From NCBI GenBank assembly GCA_016926705.1, contig JAFGOC010000134.1, positions 1-48,705 on the forward strand: a stretch of 48,705 nucleotides of DNA, given 5' to 3'. A model generated the notes under the pieces. The model did not search any database, was not told the DNA's origin, and was given only the letters and a program-made list of their open reading frames with translations. This stretch comes from Dehalococcoidales bacterium. Lineage in GTDB: Bacteria; Chloroflexota; Dehalococcoidia; Dehalococcoidales; RBG-16-60-22. Position numbers and translations under genes: made by a program. Positions 32,756 through 43,220 of the stretch are shown piece by piece. The first letter of the stretch is position 1. Each line of letters starts with the position of its first letter.

Positions 32756-33679
32756 TTAGGGCGGGCACTTGGCGCAAATGGAGCGGAAGAGGGTGGTGCT
32801 TAAATAGCGGTCGCCGCGGTCGGGGAGGATGACGACGATATTGCCTTTTTTCATCTTTTTAGCAGTTTCCAGAGCGCCGACAACAGCGGCGCCGCTGGAC
32901 ATGCCGGTGAAAAGCCCCTCCCGGACCGCCATCAGCCGGGTGGTCTCGAAAGCAATGCCATCCTCGACAGTAAGTTTTTCATCGCAGATTTCAGGGTTAA
33001 AGATGGCAGGCACAACGCTTTCCTGCATATTTTTAAGTCCCTGGATAGTATGTCCCAGAGTGGGTTCAACAGCGACAATTTTGATGCCGTGGATTTTTTC
33101 GCGAAGGTACCTGCCGGTGCCCATCAGCGTACCCGTCGTGCCGATGGCGCAAACAAAAACGTCGATTTTGCCCTTCATCTGACGGTATATTTCCGGGCCG
33201 GTGGTCTCGTAATGGGCAAGTGTATTATTGGGGTTATCGAACTGGTTGGGCATGAAGTATTTGCCAGGCTCGTTTTGTAAAGCCTCGTGAGCGCGACGGA
33301 TGGAGCCGTCGACGGATTCTTTAGCGGGGGTGAGGACAACCTCGGCACCAAAAGCCTGGAGGATGAGCTGCCTTTCGACGCTGACGCACTCCGGCATAAA
33401 AAGCTTGACCTTATAGCCCTTGGCGGCGCCGATCATGGCGATGGCGATGCCGGTGTTGCCGGATGTAGGCTCGATGATGGTCTTGTCTCTGGTCAGCTTG
33501 CCGGACTTCTCCGCCATGGCAATCATATAAAAGGCAGGGCGGTCTTTAATAGAGCCGCCGGGGTTATTGCCCTCCAGCTTGGCGTAAATTTTTACGCCAG
33601 CCTGGCCGTTAAGGTTGGTAAGCTGCACCAGCGGGGTGTTGCCGATAGCGCCGAGGACGTTAATATTGCCGTTTTTCAT
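32756..33679 (-). CDS. cysM: cysteine synthase (CysM/O-acetylserine sulfhydrylase type)
   Basis: The 307-residue PLP enzyme makes cysteine from an activated serine and a sulfur donor. The PLP lysine lies in EGNNPGGSIKDRP, the substrate loop is EPTSGNTGIA, the phosphate loop is GTTGTLMG, and the C-terminal PDRGDRYLST is more like CysM than CysK. Length is usual. glyA lies just upstream on the same strand, so serine/glycine and cysteine metabolism are clustered. The choice between CysM and CysK rests on the sequence pattern only. Confidence 0.88.
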   Translation of the reverse strand: MKNGNINVLGAIGNTPLVQLTNLNGQAGVKIYAKLEGNNPGGSIKDRPAFYMIAMAEKSGKLTRDKTIIEPTSGNTGIAIAMIGAAKGYKVKLFMPECVSVERQLILQAFGAEVVLTPAKESVDGSIRRAHEALQNEPGKYFMPNQFDNPNNTLAHYETTGPEIYRQMKGKIDVFVCAIGTTGTLMGTGRYLREKIHGIKIVAVEPTLGHTIQGLKNMQESVVPAIFNPEICDEKLTVEDGIAFETTRLMAVREGLFTGMSSGAAVVGALETAKKMKKGNIVVILPDRGDRYLSTTLFRSICAKCPP

Positions 33680-33720
33680 ACGAATTCACCCTAAGAAAAT
33701 TATATCACTTCAAAGGCGGG

Positions 33721-34965
33721 TTAATCATCAATGCCGGGAACGGGGAAGCAGCGACAGATTGCCGCCACCTGCTGCCTGACTTCTTCAATAACTTTTTCTT
33801 TATCGATGTTCCTAATGACCTTTACAACAAGCGCCGCGATTTGCCGCATTTCCTCTTTGCCTAAGCCGCGGGCGGTGGCGGCGGGCGTACCCAGCCTGAT
33901 ACCGCTGGTCACGGCCGGGGGACGGGAATCGAAAGGAATTGTGTTTTTGTTGGTGATAATACCGGCGGCGTCAAGGGTTTTTTCCGCCTGCCTGCCGGTA
34001 ACGCCGAAAGCAGAAAGGTCGACGAGGACGAGGTGATTGTCCGTCCCGCCGGATACGAGGCGAAGTCCCTGATTTTGCAGTTCTGCGGCGAGGGCACGGG
34101 CGTTTTCCAGAATTGCCTTCTGATAGTCGATAAAAGAAGGCTGCATGGCCTCGTAGAGGGCAACCGCTTTGCCGGCGACGGCGTGCATAAGGGGCTTGCC
34201 TTGCGTTTCCGGAAAGACCGCGGAATCAATGGCGCGGGCATACTCCTGCTTGCAGAGTATCAAGCCGCCGCTGGTGCCGCGCAGGGTCTTATGCGTGGTG
34301 GTGGTAACGACATCGGCGTAGGGGATGGGAGTGGGGTGCAGACCGGCGGCGACCAGTCCGGCAATGTGCGCCATATCCACCATCAGCTTAGCGCCAACGG
34401 AGTCGGCGATACGTTTAAATCTTTCGAAGTCGATAATGCGGGGATAGGCAGTGAATCCGGCGAGGATTACCCTGGGCTTGTGCTGTTTTGCCAGCTTCTC
34501 CACTTCCGGGAAGTCGATACGCTCGGTCTCACGGTTGACGTGGTAATGGACGAATTTATACGACCGACCGGAAAAGGTAACCGGCGAGCCGTGGGTGAGA
34601 TGGCCGCCGTGGGCAAGGTCCATGGCCATTACGGTATCACCGTAGTCCATCAAAGCGAAATATGCCGCCATGTTAGCCTGCGAGCCGCTATGCGGCTGGA
34701 CATTGGCGTGGTCGGCTTTGAAAAGTTCTTTGGCACGCTTGATAGCCAGCTCCTCTATGGTGTCCACATTTTCACAGCCGCCGTAGTAGCGACGGCCGGG
34801 GTAGCCCTCGGCGTACTTATAGGTGAGGAAGGAGCCCTGGGCTTCCAGGACCGCCTTGCTGGTATAGTTTTCCGAAGCGATCAGGTTTACCGTTTCTTTC
34901 TGGCGCTTCGCCTCACATTCGATAGCTTTGCTTATCTCGGGGTCGGACCGGCTTAAGAAACTCAT
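33721..34965 (-). CDS. glyA: serine hydroxymethyltransferase
   Basis: The 414-residue PLP enzyme interconverts serine and glycine with tetrahydrofolate. It has [13 protein letters not shown] at the N-terminus, the substrate region [15 protein letters not shown], and the PLP lysine in [16 protein letters not shown]. The C-terminal [22 protein letters not shown] is also standard. GAGGAG lies upstream of the ATG and a strong promoter further up. Confidence 0.97.
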   Translation of the reverse strand: MSFLSRSDPEISKAIECEAKRQKETVNLIASENYTSKAVLEAQGSFLTYKYAEGYPGRRYYGGCENVDTIEELAIKRAKELFKADHANVQPHSGSQANMAAYFALMDYGDTVMAMDLAHGGHLTHGSPVTFSGRSYKFVHYHVNRETERIDFPEVEKLAKQHKPRVILAGFTAYPRIIDFERFKRIADSVGAKLMVDMAHIAGLVAAGLHPTPIPYADVVTTTTHKTLRGTSGGLILCKQEYARAIDSAVFPETQGKPLMHAVAGKAVALYEAMQPSFIDYQKAILENARALAAELQNQGLRLVSGGTDNHLVLVDLSAFGVTGRQAEKTLDAAGIITNKNTIPFDSRPPAVTSGIRLGTPAATARGLGKEEMRQIAALVVKVIRNIDKEKVIEEVRQQVAAICRCFPVPGIDD

Positions 34966-35004
34966 CGAAGTTAACTCCTCAAGATGGGGGTAAACATCTA
35001 CATA

Positions 35005-35033
35005 AGTCTATAATAGGGGAAAAGGGGTGTCAA
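35005..35033 (-). promoter_or_regulatory. glyA promoter
   Basis: On the minus strand a perfect -35 TTGACA (35033-35028), 17 bases, and a -10 TAGACT (35010-35005), followed by GAGGAG before the glyA ATG. Confidence 0.65.
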
Positions 35034-35137
35034 TTAGAAAAAACTAAAAGTCAAATGGTAAAAGTTAAAAACCATAACTTAAAAGCTAAAAACCACATAG
35101 CGCTGAACTTCCTTAAAAGGCACAGCAGTAAAAAGGC

Positions 35138-35166
35138 TTGACAAACCATCAACCCGTTCTTATAAT
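35138..35166 (+). promoter_or_regulatory. pyrG promoter, consensus boxes
   Basis: A perfect -35 TTGACA (35138-35143), 17 bases, and a perfect -10 TATAAT (35161-35166). The predicted start near 35173 leaves an untranslated leader of roughly 150 bases before pyrG. Confidence 0.8.
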
Positions 35167-35320
35167 TAAAAGAAACCCCCACCCGACGTTACAGTGTATC
35201 CCTATTTTTATAGTAGAAAAAACTTTTTCCAGAGGCACTGTGTTACCGACTCCCGAGACAACCCCCAGTAAAAATCCCCGGGATAACACTGGAATAAATC
35301 CAGGTTTATCATAAATTAGT

Positions 35321-36958
35321 ATGCCGAAGTATATCTTTGTAACCGGAGGCGTAGTAAGTTCCGTAGGGAAAGGCATCACCGTCGCCTCCATCGGTAATAT
35401 ACTTAAGAGCCGTGGCATTACCGTAGCCGTTCAAAAGATGGACCCTTACCTGAACGTCGACCCGGGCACCATGTCCCCCTACCAGCACGGCGAGGTCTAT
35501 GTTACCAAGGACGGAGCGGAGACCGACCTCGACCTGGGTAACTACGAGCGGTTTATCGATATCGAGTGCACGGCGGACTCCACCACCACTTCAGGCCAGA
35601 TATACAGCACTCTAATTACCAAGGAGAGGCGGGGGGACTTCCTCGGGGGAACGATACAGATAGTACCGCACCTTACCAACGAAATAAAGGAAGGATTTAA
35701 GAAGCTCGCGGACAAATCGGGGGCGGAGGTGATACTGATAGAGGTAGGGGGCACGGTGGGCGATATCGAGGGACAGCCGTTCCTCGAAGCCATCCGCCAA
35801 TGGAGGAACGACGTAGGGAGGAACAACGTGCTTTATGTTCACGTTACCTTCCTACCCTACCTGGTCTCCACCCAAGAGCTGAAGACCAAACCCACCCAGC
35901 ACAGCGTTAACGAGCTACGGCGCATCGGCATCCAGCCGGACGTGATTATCTGCCGCAGCGACTATGAAATTGCGGAAAATTTAAGGGACAAAATATCGCT
36001 TTTCTGCGACGTGGCGAAGGAGGCGGTAATTCCCCTGCAGACCATGCCGACGATATACGAAATACCGCTAATGTTGGAGGACTGGGGACTGGGACAATTG
36101 ATTGTGGACAAACTGGGGATAAAGGCGCGGGACGGCGACCTGACGGAATGGCGGAAAATGGTTGAGCGTATCAAGGAACCGCATGAGCCGGTAAAAATAG
36201 CGCTGGTGGGTAAATACGTGGAGCTTAACGACGCCTATTACTCCGTAAGGGAGGCTTTATACCACGCGGCCCTCCATAACGACCGTTCGCTGGATCTGTT
36301 CTGGGTGCAATCTGAAGACCTGGATAAGGTCGATGCCGACACTTTACTGCGCACCGCCCAGGGGATTATCGTCCCGGGCGGATTCGGGATAAGGGGCATC
36401 GAGGGGATGGTAAAGGCGGCCAAGTACGCCCGGGAGAATAAAATCCCGTATTTCGGGCTCTGCCTGGGGCTGCAGGTAATGGTAATCGAGTTTGCCCGTT
36501 ATGTGTTTAACAGTGATGAGCCGAACTCGACGGAGTTCAATACGAAAACAAACTACCCGGTTATCGACTACATGACGGAGCAAAAGAAAATAATCACCAA
36601 GGGCGCCACGATGCGTTTAGGTAATTACCCGTGCAAATTAATAGCCGGAACTCTTGCCGCTAAAGCCTACGGACAGGAACTGGTGCAGGAGAGACACCGG
36701 CACCGCCTGGAATTTAACAACGAATATCGCGAGTCGCTAGGTACGGCGGGGATGATTTTCAGCGGGGTTTCGCCGGATGACATGCTGGTAGAAATCTGCG
36801 AACTCAAAGACCACCCCTGGATGCTGGGATGCCAGTTCCACCCGGAATTCCCCTCAAGACCGGGACGGCCGCATCCGCTTTTCCGGGAGTTCATCGGGGC
36901 AGCCAAAGACGTGTTGAGAGAAGGCGCGCAGCCGCCGCTGCCAATGGCAGCCGATTGA
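35321..36958 (+). CDS. pyrG: CTP synthase
   Basis: The 545-residue enzyme forms CTP from UTP, ATP and glutamine. The synthase domain has [17 protein letters not shown] and the Mg-binding [15 protein letters not shown]. The glutaminase domain has the nucleophile in [15 protein letters not shown] and a His in [12 protein letters not shown]. Length and layout are standard. No good ribosome site precedes the ATG. The transaldolase-like gene follows within 10 bases, with rho behind it. Confidence 0.97.
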   Translation: MPKYIFVTGGVVSSVGKGITVASIGNILKSRGITVAVQKMDPYLNVDPGTMSPYQHGEVYVTKDGAETDLDLGNYERFIDIECTADSTTTSGQIYSTLITKERRGDFLGGTIQIVPHLTNEIKEGFKKLADKSGAEVILIEVGGTVGDIEGQPFLEAIRQWRNDVGRNNVLYVHVTFLPYLVSTQELKTKPTQHSVNELRRIGIQPDVIICRSDYEIAENLRDKISLFCDVAKEAVIPLQTMPTIYEIPLMLEDWGLGQLIVDKLGIKARDGDLTEWRKMVERIKEPHEPVKIALVGKYVELNDAYYSVREALYHAALHNDRSLDLFWVQSEDLDKVDADTLLRTAQGIIVPGGFGIRGIEGMVKAAKYARENKIPYFGLCLGLQVMVIEFARYVFNSDEPNSTEFNTKTNYPVIDYMTEQKKIITKGATMRLGNYPCKLIAGTLAAKAYGQELVQERHRHRLEFNNEYRESLGTAGMIFSGVSPDDMLVEICELKDHPWMLGCQFHPEFPSRPGRPHPLFREFIGAAKDVLREGAQPPLPMAAD

Positions 36959-36968
36959 GGAGAGAAAA

Positions 36969-37622
36969 ATGCAGATATTCCTGGATACCGCCAATATCGA
37001 CCAGATAAGGGAGGCCGCATCGCTGGGGATTATCAGCGGGGTGACGACCAATCCTTCGCTGGTAGCCAGGGAAACCACCTCCGATTACGAAGCGGTAACA
37101 AAGAAAATCTGCTCCATCATCAGCGGGCCGGTGTCCGTAGAGGTGCTGGCGGAAGACGCCGAGGGCATGATAAAGGAAGCCAGGATAAAGGCAGGCTGGG
37201 CACCCAACGTCAACATCAAGATACCCATGACCGCCGAGGGGCTCAAGGCGACCTCGGTGTTGAGCAAGGAAGATATTAAAATAAATATGACATTATGTTT
37301 CTCAGCGAACCAGGCACTTTTAGGGGCGCTGGCGGGGGCAACGTACGTGAGTATATTCATCGGGAGGCTTGACGACGCCGGGCATGACGGAATGCAGGTG
37401 GTGGAGGAAACGATGGCGATACTGGCTAACTACCCGGAACTGGACGCACAGCTGATAGCGGCGAGCATCCGAAATCCGATGCACGTAACCCGTGCCGCGA
37501 TGGTCGGTGCCGACGTGTCGACCGTGCCTTACGCCGTGCTGATGCAGATGATGCGGCACCCGTTGACCGATATCGGTATAAAACGCTTTTTGGCCGATTG
37601 GAAAAGCGTATCTAAGAAATAA
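36969..37622 (+). CDS. fsa: transaldolase / fructose-6-phosphate aldolase-like protein
   Basis: The 217-residue protein starts [31 protein letters not shown] (in part: DTANIDQI and GVTTNPSL), with the Schiff-base lysine in [14 protein letters not shown] and [19 protein letters not shown]. These are features of the short transaldolase/FSA subfamily. It transfers or cleaves dihydroxyacetone units of sugar phosphates; which of the two activities applies cannot be told. GAGGAG precedes the ATG. Confidence 0.9.
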   Translation: MQIFLDTANIDQIREAASLGIISGVTTNPSLVARETTSDYEAVTKKICSIISGPVSVEVLAEDAEGMIKEARIKAGWAPNVNIKIPMTAEGLKATSVLSKEDIKINMTLCFSANQALLGALAGATYVSIFIGRLDDAGHDGMQVVEETMAILANYPELDAQLIAASIRNPMHVTRAAMVGADVSTVPYAVLMQMMRHPLTDIGIKRFLADWKSVSKK

Positions 37623-37676
37623 TAATTAAGTACCCCCTTCCCTCCCGGGGAGATGGGACCAGAGCGAGGTGGAACC

Positions 37677-38966
37677 ATGGAAATGAACGCAAAACCAAAC
37701 ACAAATTTAAGCATTTCTGAACTGGAAACCAAGACCAAAGAAGAGCTGCTGGAGATGGCCAAAGAAAAGGGCATCGCGACGTCCGCAACCCTTAAAAAGC
37801 ATGATATCATCATGCAGCTGCTGGAGACGCACACAGAGGAACAGGGCAACATTTTCTGCAGCGGCATACTGGAAATAATGTCTGACGGCTACGGATTCCT
37901 GCGGCAGGAAACCATGCTGCCCAGCCAGACGGACGTCTATATATCACCGTCCCAGATACGGCGCTTCGGGCTGCGTAACGGCGACATGGTTACCGGACAG
38001 GGCAGGCCGCCGAAGTCAAACGAAAAATACTTCAGTCTTTTACAGGTGGTCGCCATCAATAACCTCAACCCCGACTCCATAAAGGGTCGGCAACCGTTCG
38101 GCTCGTTGACGCCCACTTTCCCGGACAAGCTAATTAACCTGGAATACTCGCCGACCGATCTTTCCACGCGCCTGATTAACCTCATCGCGCCAATCGGACG
38201 GGGGCAGCGGGGCCTGATAGTCTCGCCGCCCAAAGCCGGTAAAACGCTGCTGCTGAAATCAGTAGCCAACTCGATTTCCAGCACCTATGACGATATACAT
38301 ATAATGGTCTGCCTCATCGGCGAGCGCCCGGAGGAGGTCACGGACATGAGGCGGTCGGTCAAGGGCGAAGTCATCGCCGCCACGTTCGACGAAATGGTGG
38401 AAAACCAGACGCGCGTGGCCGAGCTGGCGCTGGAAAGGGCCAAGCGACTCGTCGAAAGCGGCAAGGACGTGTTCATCTTGCTCGACGGCATAACCCGCCT
38501 GACGCGCGCTTATAACCTGGCCATGCCGTCGAGCGGCCGCACGCTTTCCGGCGGCATTGACCCCGCCGCCCTGCACCCCGCCAAGCGTTTCTTCGGGGCG
38601 GCGCGCAACACGGCGGAGGGAGGCAGTCTGACGATTATCGCCACCTGCCTTATCGATACGGGCAGTCGCATGGACGACCTGATTTACGAAGAATTCAAGG
38701 GCACAGGCAACATGGAGCTTCACCTCGACCGCAGACTCTCCGAAAGACGTATTTTCCCAGCGATGGACATACAGCGGAGCGGCACGCGGCGGGAAGAACT
38801 ATTACTTAGCGAGGAACAACTCAAGCAGGTATGGCTGCTGCGGCGCATGGTAGGCATCATCGCCTCCGACTCCAATAACTTCATCGAGGCGACGGAGCGC
38901 GTGCTCGACCGCATGCGCAAGACCAAGAGCAACGCCGAGTTCCTGGTCGGATTGAGGGATATTTAG
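37677..38966 (+). CDS. rho: transcription termination factor Rho
   Basis: I prefer the ATG at 37677, which has GAGGTGG six bases upstream, over one at 37653. The 429-residue protein has the Rho N-terminal helical domain ([21 protein letters not shown] in part), the RNA-binding cold-shock-like domain ([14 protein letters not shown]) and the ATPase core. The core has Walker [13 protein letters not shown], the Q-loop region [27 protein letters not shown] (in part) and [15 protein letters not shown] (R-loop). It ends untranslated transcripts. Length is typical of Rho proteins. Confidence 0.95.
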   Translation: MEMNAKPNTNLSISELETKTKEELLEMAKEKGIATSATLKKHDIIMQLLETHTEEQGNIFCSGILEIMSDGYGFLRQETMLPSQTDVYISPSQIRRFGLRNGDMVTGQGRPPKSNEKYFSLLQVVAINNLNPDSIKGRQPFGSLTPTFPDKLINLEYSPTDLSTRLINLIAPIGRGQRGLIVSPPKAGKTLLLKSVANSISSTYDDIHIMVCLIGERPEEVTDMRRSVKGEVIAATFDEMVENQTRVAELALERAKRLVESGKDVFILLDGITRLTRAYNLAMPSSGRTLSGGIDPAALHPAKRFFGAARNTAEGGSLTIIATCLIDTGSRMDDLIYEEFKGTGNMELHLDRRLSERRIFPAMDIQRSGTRREELLLSEEQLKQVWLLRRMVGIIASDSNNFIEATERVLDRMRKTKSNAEFLVGLRDI

Positions 38967-39105
38967 GTTCTTAAATCTCCATCCTGTCCTTATTTACGAA
39001 AGAGGCGCGCCAATACCCCGAAAAAGCAAGTGAGAGGAGCGGCGTCTCTTCTTGAACAAATTTTCTTAAAGTCATATTATGTAACCGGATGATGGGAGAT
39101 TTATA

Positions 39106-39435
39106 ATGCAAATTAAAAAAACGTATACACAAGTAAGCCCGGAACTGCTTTACGCGGAGATAAAAGACTTTATATTGAAACAAGGGGTGACGCTGGGCGA
39201 GAACAAGATGGAGACTTATACCCTGCCGGACGAATCGGCTTCTTTCGGCACACGGGCGACCCTTGTATTTAATGCCGAGGGGGAAAAAGAGTGCCTACGG
39301 GTACACATTGTGGGGATGGCGCAGGGCGAAACGAAGTTGATGATAGATGTGGACGAGAAGCTCTTCCCGCAGGAGAAACTCAACGCTTTACAGAGCGACC
39401 TGGACTTTATCTTCAGCAGCTACGAAGCGAAGTAA
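39106..39435 (+). CDS. small hypothetical protein
   Basis: The 109-residue protein reads MQIKKTYTQVSPELLYAEIK at the start and has alternating polar strands (ATLVFNAEGE, LRVHIVGMAQGETKLMIDVDE). The size and strand pattern suggest a small alpha/beta fold, but I recognise no family. The ribosome site is GGGAG, and GC fits the core genome. It lies alone between rho and the convergent sigma-nuclease fusion. Confidence 0.65.
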   Translation: MQIKKTYTQVSPELLYAEIKDFILKQGVTLGENKMETYTLPDESASFGTRATLVFNAEGEKECLRVHIVGMAQGETKLMIDVDEKLFPQEKLNALQSDLDFIFSSYEAK

Positions 39436-39455
39436 TTTCTAACCCGCACCGAAAC

Positions 39456-39473
39456 TTTCTATGGGGATAGAAA
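39456..39473. terminator. weak hairpin between convergent genes
   Basis: TTTCTAT (39456-39462) and ATAGAAA (39467-39473) pair perfectly around GGGG. It lies between two convergent genes and may act in both directions, but it is AT-rich and lacks a classical T-run. Confidence 0.35.
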
Positions 39474-39505
39474 CCGGCCGTTTTCTCAAGAACTCATAAT
39501 TGTGT

Positions 39506-40726
39506 CTATTTACCAAAAATCGCGGCCATAAATACCTCTTTTTCTCTGGCAATATCTTCTTGAGACCTCTCATGATATTGTTTCATACGTTGTCTCATTT
39601 CGGTTTCATTTTTACGCTGCCATTCTCTTATACTACTAATGATTTTTTCCAGTCCTTTACGGTTCGGTGAACCCTTGACAGTCTCTAGAATCTTTATTCC
39701 GGCGGTTTCGAGTACCTCTTCGGCGACAAAAATAGGAATGTTGTTAAGTACCGCAAGTGCGATGGCATCACTCGGGCGCGCATCAACTTCGCTTGTCTTT
39801 TTACCGGAACGCATTTTAACGACCGCGTAGAAGGTATCTTTTTTCAATGCCACAATATGTACCTCTTCCAGCCGGGCATCGATACCCTGCAGCAAGCTTG
39901 AGAAAAAATTATAGGTTAATGGTCGGGGCATGGCAAAATCACTTAAGCCCATGGCGATACTTTGTCCTTCGTGGTGACCTATCCATATAGGCAGCAATCG
40001 TTTCCCAGTTTCATCATAAAGTACGATAACGTAAGGTATTGTAGAATAAGGTGTTACAGGCAGTTCCTGCCCTTCTTTTTGTTCTACCTTAATTACGTCG
40101 GCGATAGTAACTTTGACCATTTTCTGCCTCCTTTTTTCTGGTGGTATTATTTCCGGATAATACTCTTGCAGCACCGTCTTAAGTCTTTGGCGGGCGCGGT
40201 GCAGGCGTACTTTTACGGTGCCTGCCGGAACATTTATCATCGCCATGATTTCCTGTAAACTCAATTGAGCGTAATAGAATAACAAAAGGATATCCCTATC
40301 GGCGGGAGAGAGTGAATTCACTGCCTTCAGTACGGTTTGATATTGCTCCTTTTCCTCGGCAATCTTCTCCGGTGTTAAAACCGGTGTGTAAAAAGGGGCA
40401 GGGAAAAAATGCAGACCTTCAATAATCGCTTCTAAAGAGAAAAAGGGTATCTTACGGCTGCGTAAACGACTACGGTAGACATTCAACATAATTCCATAGA
40501 GCCAGCTCTTGAACCTGGCGGGGTTGCGTAAGCGACCAAGGGAGATATATGCCTGGGTCATTGTCTCCTGCACCAGGTCAGGCACGCTTCCCTCCTCTGC
40601 CGCAAGCCGCATGGCAAATCTTTGTATGGGCATCTGATACCGCTGCGCCAGCAGCCCGAAAGCGTCTTTATCGCCTTTACGCACCAGGGCTATCAGTTCA
40701 ATATCGGTTTTTTCTGTCAAAGACAT
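39506..40726 (-). CDS. ECF-type sigma factor fused to a bifunctional-nuclease (DUF151/BFN) domain
   Basis: The 406-residue protein (from the ATG at 40726; a TTG 12 bases upstream is possible) joins two domains. The first 185 residues are a sigma-70 factor of the extracytoplasmic type: region 2 with DKDAFGLLAQRYQMPIQRF and DLVQETMTQAYISLGRL, and region 4 with LSPADRDILLLFYYAQLSLQEIMAMI and VKVRLHRARQRLK (given in parts). After PPEKRRQ comes MVKVTIADVI, then LLPIWIGHHEGQSIAMGL and DARPSDAIALAV, the BFN/DUF151 nuclease domain. A complete AAGGAGG ribosome site sits inside the gene at 40127-40133, six bases before an in-frame ATG at 40118-40120, so a separate BFN protein may also be made. No anti-sigma gene is adjacent. 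Confidence 0.85.
   Translation of the reverse strand: MSLTEKTDIELIALVRKGDKDAFGLLAQRYQMPIQRFAMRLAAEEGSVPDLVQETMTQAYISLGRLRNPARFKSWLYGIMLNVYRSRLRSRKIPFFSLEAIIEGLHFFPAPFYTPVLTPEKIAEEKEQYQTVLKAVNSLSPADRDILLLFYYAQLSLQEIMAMINVPAGTVKVRLHRARQRLKTVLQEYYPEIIPPEKRRQKMVKVTIADVIKVEQKEGQELPVTPYSTIPYVIVLYDETGKRLLPIWIGHHEGQSIAMGLSDFAMPRPLTYNFFSSLLQGIDARLEEVHIVALKKDTFYAVVKMRSGKKTSEVDARPSDAIALAVLNNIPIFVAEEVLETAGIKILETVKGSPNRKGLEKIISSIREWQRKNETEMRQRMKQYHERSQEDIAREKEVFMAAIFGK
40118..40133 (-). promoter_or_regulatory. internal ribosome-binding site and start codon inside the sigma-BFN gene
   Basis: On the minus strand AAGGAGG (40133-40127) is followed after six bases by ATG (40120-40118), in frame with the fusion gene and exactly at the first residue of the BFN domain (MVKVTIADVI). 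Translation from here would give a 204-residue free nuclease-domain protein. The site is stronger than the one at the true gene start. Confidence 0.65.
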
Positions 40727-40805
40727 ACTTGCTTTCAAGCCTTATACTATATAGTGGTTAAATATAGCATAAAGGTTACAAACAATAAATCAAAGGGAGG
40801 CAATT

Positions 40806-41051
40806 ATGATCATTGCAGGTCTGGCGCTTACGGTAGCAGGGTGGCTGGCACAGATATACCGGACGGTCATCAAAAAGGAGAATCGTCTTTGCCCGACTTT
40901 CCTGGTTTTATATGCCGTGGGCTGCATCCTATTTACTATCGGCAATTTTACCAATAACGACGTTACCGGCGGCGTGTTGAACCTACTGGATGTGATATTA
41001 CCGCTCGTTTTACTGTGGACTGTCTTATTCGTGCGGAAGGCAACGCAGTAA
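40806..41051 (+). CDS. small integral membrane protein
   Basis: The 81-residue protein has three hydrophobic segments (IIAGLALTVAGWLAQIY, PTFLVLYAVGCILFTIG, GVLNLLDVILPLVLLWTVLF) and a short basic end. The family is not recognised. GGGAGG precedes the ATG. The gene is divergent from the sigma-BFN fusion with only 79 bases between the two starts, so they may share regulation. Confidence 0.72.
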   Translation: MIIAGLALTVAGWLAQIYRTVIKKENRLCPTFLVLYAVGCILFTIGNFTNNDVTGGVLNLLDVILPLVLLWTVLFVRKATQ

Positions 41052-41064
41052 AACCGATAGGCAA

Positions 41065-42132
41065 TTATCTCGCCCTGGGGTAAGAGCCGAGGATTTTCAC
41101 GAAAACAGCGTGCTCTGCCAGCGCCCTGATAGCGGCGCGGACTTCTTTTTCCTCGTGGTGGCCGGAGATGTCCATGTAAAAGTTGTATTCCCAGGGCTGG
41201 TGGCGGGTGGGGCGGCTCTCCAGCTTGGAGAGGTTGATATTCCTCATGGCGAATTCCCCAAGGCAGTCGTAAAGGGCGCCGGCCCGGTGCTTCAGGGAAA
41301 AGACGATGGACGTTTTATCGTTGCCGGTAGGCGGGGAGTCCTCTTTCGAAAGAACGAAGAACCGGGTGAAGTTATGGGGGTTGTCCTCAATTTCCTTAGC
41401 CAGCACCTTCATGCCGTAAAGCTCGGCGGAACGGGCAGAGGCGACGGCGGCATAGTCGAGCCTTTTTTCCTCTTTTATCATCCGGACGCTGCCGGCGGTA
41501 TCGGAGGCAGGCACAACTTCAGCACTAAGCTGTTTTAAGAAGTTGCGGCACTGGGCCAGGGCCTGCGGGTGAGAATAGACGAACTTAATAGTGTCCAGTC
41601 CGGCGCCTGCCATGGCGATAAGGCAATGGCTGATGCGCATCTCCGTCTCGCCGCAGACCATGAGAGGGGAATCGAGGAGCAGGTCGTAGGCGCGGGTGAT
41701 GCTACCTTCCAGTGAGTTTTCCACCGGCACCAGGGCGAAGGGGACATCGCCCGTTTCCACCGCCTCGAAGACCTCGTCGATAGTATCATAGGGAACACCG
41801 CGGGTAGATTTGCCGAAGAAACGCTGGGCGGCCTCCTCGGTGTAAGCGCCCGGCTCGCCCTGGAAAGCTACGGCGACGCCCTGTATTTTCTTGCTGGCGT
41901 CGATTATTTGCCGATAGATGCTTTCGACATCGCCTGGGCTGATTTTTTTATCGCGAGCAAGGGCGCGTACGCGTTTGAGAACGCGCAGTTCACGTTCCCT
42001 GTCTTCAATAAGACGGCTGGTTTTGTTCTTGCCCTTGCCGATTTCCCTGGAGATATTCTGCCGCTCGGCGATAAGTTCGACGATGCGGGCATCGATCTGG
42101 TCGATTTTCTTTCTCAAGTCGTCAAGGTTCAT
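41065..42132 (-). CDS. pheA: chorismate mutase / prephenate dehydratase (P-protein)
   Basis: I start at the ATG at 42132 because GAGGGTG lies just upstream and the start overlaps the aroC stop (ATGA); longer frames run into aroC. The 355-residue protein has an N-terminal AroQ-type chorismate mutase domain ([20 protein letters not shown] in part, RLIEDRERE). Then comes the prephenate dehydratase domain with [16 protein letters not shown] and the TRFFVLSK motif, and a C-terminal ACT domain with [17 protein letters not shown] that usually senses phenylalanine. It leads from chorismate to phenylpyruvate. It is the last gene of the aro operon. Confidence 0.93.
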   Translation of the reverse strand: MNLDDLRKKIDQIDARIVELIAERQNISREIGKGKNKTSRLIEDRERELRVLKRVRALARDKKISPGDVESIYRQIIDASKKIQGVAVAFQGEPGAYTEEAAQRFFGKSTRGVPYDTIDEVFEAVETGDVPFALVPVENSLEGSITRAYDLLLDSPLMVCGETEMRISHCLIAMAGAGLDTIKFVYSHPQALAQCRNFLKQLSAEVVPASDTAGSVRMIKEEKRLDYAAVASARSAELYGMKVLAKEIEDNPHNFTRFFVLSKEDSPPTGNDKTSIVFSLKHRAGALYDCLGEFAMRNINLSKLESRPTRHQPWEYNFYMDISGHHEEKEVRAAIRALAEHAVFVKILGSYPRAR

Positions 42133-43220
42133 TTCAACACCCTCGGAATCAGACCGGCCCTCATAGCGAAGTCGCAAAGCGTTACAGCCATCATGGATTC
42201 TACAACCGGCACGGCGCGCGGGACGATACAGACATCATGCCGTCCGCTGACCTTAATTTTGGTATCTTTCATCTTCTCAATATCTACAGTAGCCTGCTCC
42301 CGGGCGATGGAGGCAGTAGGCTTGAAGGCTACCCTGACTACCAAAGGCATCCCATTGCTGATGCCGCCGAGAATGCCGCCGGAGTTATTTGATTTAGTAA
42401 TGACTTTGCCTTTTTCGACCGTAAAGGGGTCGTTGTTTTCCGAGCCTTTGAGACGGGCGGCGGCAAAGCCCGCCCCGAACTCCACGCCTTTCACAGCCGG
42501 TATATCCACAAGCGCTTTTGCCAAATTGCCGTCAAGGCTATCGAAAATGGGCTCGCCGAGGCCGACGGGCACATTAAGCGCAACGCCCTCGATTACACCA
42601 CCGAGGCTATCTCCCTCTTTTTTCACCTTTTCTATCAGGGCATTCATTTTAGCCGAGGCGGCAGAGTCAGCGCAGGCTAGGGGGTCTTTTAAGGCTTTTT
42701 TCTTAGCATCTTCATATGGCAACGCCCGGGCCTCGATACCACCGATGGCTACCGTGTGGGCAAAGACCTCAACACCGATGGTTTTAAGGATTTTACGGGC
42801 AACGGCACCGGCCATGACGAAGGCAGCGGTCATGCGGCCGGAGAATATACCCCCGCCCCGCCAATCATTGAAACCGCCGTATTTAGTCCGGGCGGTGAAA
42901 TCAGCCTGACCGGGGCGCAGCCTAGACTTTAGCGCCTCATAAGCGGAGTCATCGACATTCTTATTCATAATAAGCAGGCAAATGGGTGCGCCGGTAGTGA
43001 AACTCTCCAGCACGCCGGAAAAGACCTCCACCCTATCTTTCTCGCGGCGGGTGGTGGAAGCTACACCGGCACCGGCACGCCGTCGGCCCAAGTCCGGCTG
43101 GATATCAGCAACGTCCAGAGGAAGACCAGCGGGGCAACCGTCTATGACAACACCGACACATCTACCGTGACTTTCACCGAAGACGGTGATAGCGAACAAT
43201 TTACCCAGACTACTGCTCAT
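42129..43220 (-). CDS. aroC: chorismate synthase
   Basis: The 363-residue FMN-dependent enzyme has [27 protein letters not shown] (in part: GESHG and GCPAG), [17 protein letters not shown], the SGRMTA region and the C-terminal [18 protein letters not shown]. It makes chorismate from EPSP. The start overlaps the end of aroA by 11 bases and the stop overlaps pheA by four, so translation is coupled. Length is standard. Confidence 0.95.
   Translation of the reverse strand: MSSSLGKLFAITVFGESHGRCVGVVIDGCPAGLPLDVADIQPDLGRRRAGAGVASTTRREKDRVEVFSGVLESFTTGAPICLLIMNKNVDDSAYEALKSRLRPGQADFTARTKYGGFNDWRGGGIFSGRMTAAFVMAGAVARKILKTIGVEVFAHTVAIGGIEARALPYEDAKKKALKDPLACADSAASAKMNALIEKVKKEGDSLGGVIEGVALNVPVGLGEPIFDSLDGNLAKALVDIPAVKGVEFGAGFAAARLKGSENNDPFTVEKGKVITKSNNSGGILGGISNGMPLVVRVAFKPTASIAREQATVDIEKMKDTKIKVSGRHDVCIVPRAVPVVESMMAVTLCDFAMRAGLIPRVLK

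Larger units (their letters stand above)
34966..35320. other. divergent 355-bp spacer between glyA and pyrG
   Basis: It holds the minus-strand glyA promoter and the plus-strand pyrG promoter, and between them an A-rich block with short repeats (AAAAGTTAAAAACC, TAAAAGCTAAAAACC). After the pyrG promoter comes a leader of about 150 bases rich in C-runs. No gene is seen. Confidence 0.65.

Noticed and set aside
34033..34956. Open frame of 307 codons antisense to glyA
   Set aside because: The minus-strand glyA gene is intact with all its motifs, and the plus-strand peptide has no recognisable fold or ribosome site.
41908..42909. Open frame of 333 codons on the plus strand across pheA and aroC
   Set aside because: Both minus-strand genes are complete and overlapping in the operon; the antisense frame crosses their border with no motif of its own.
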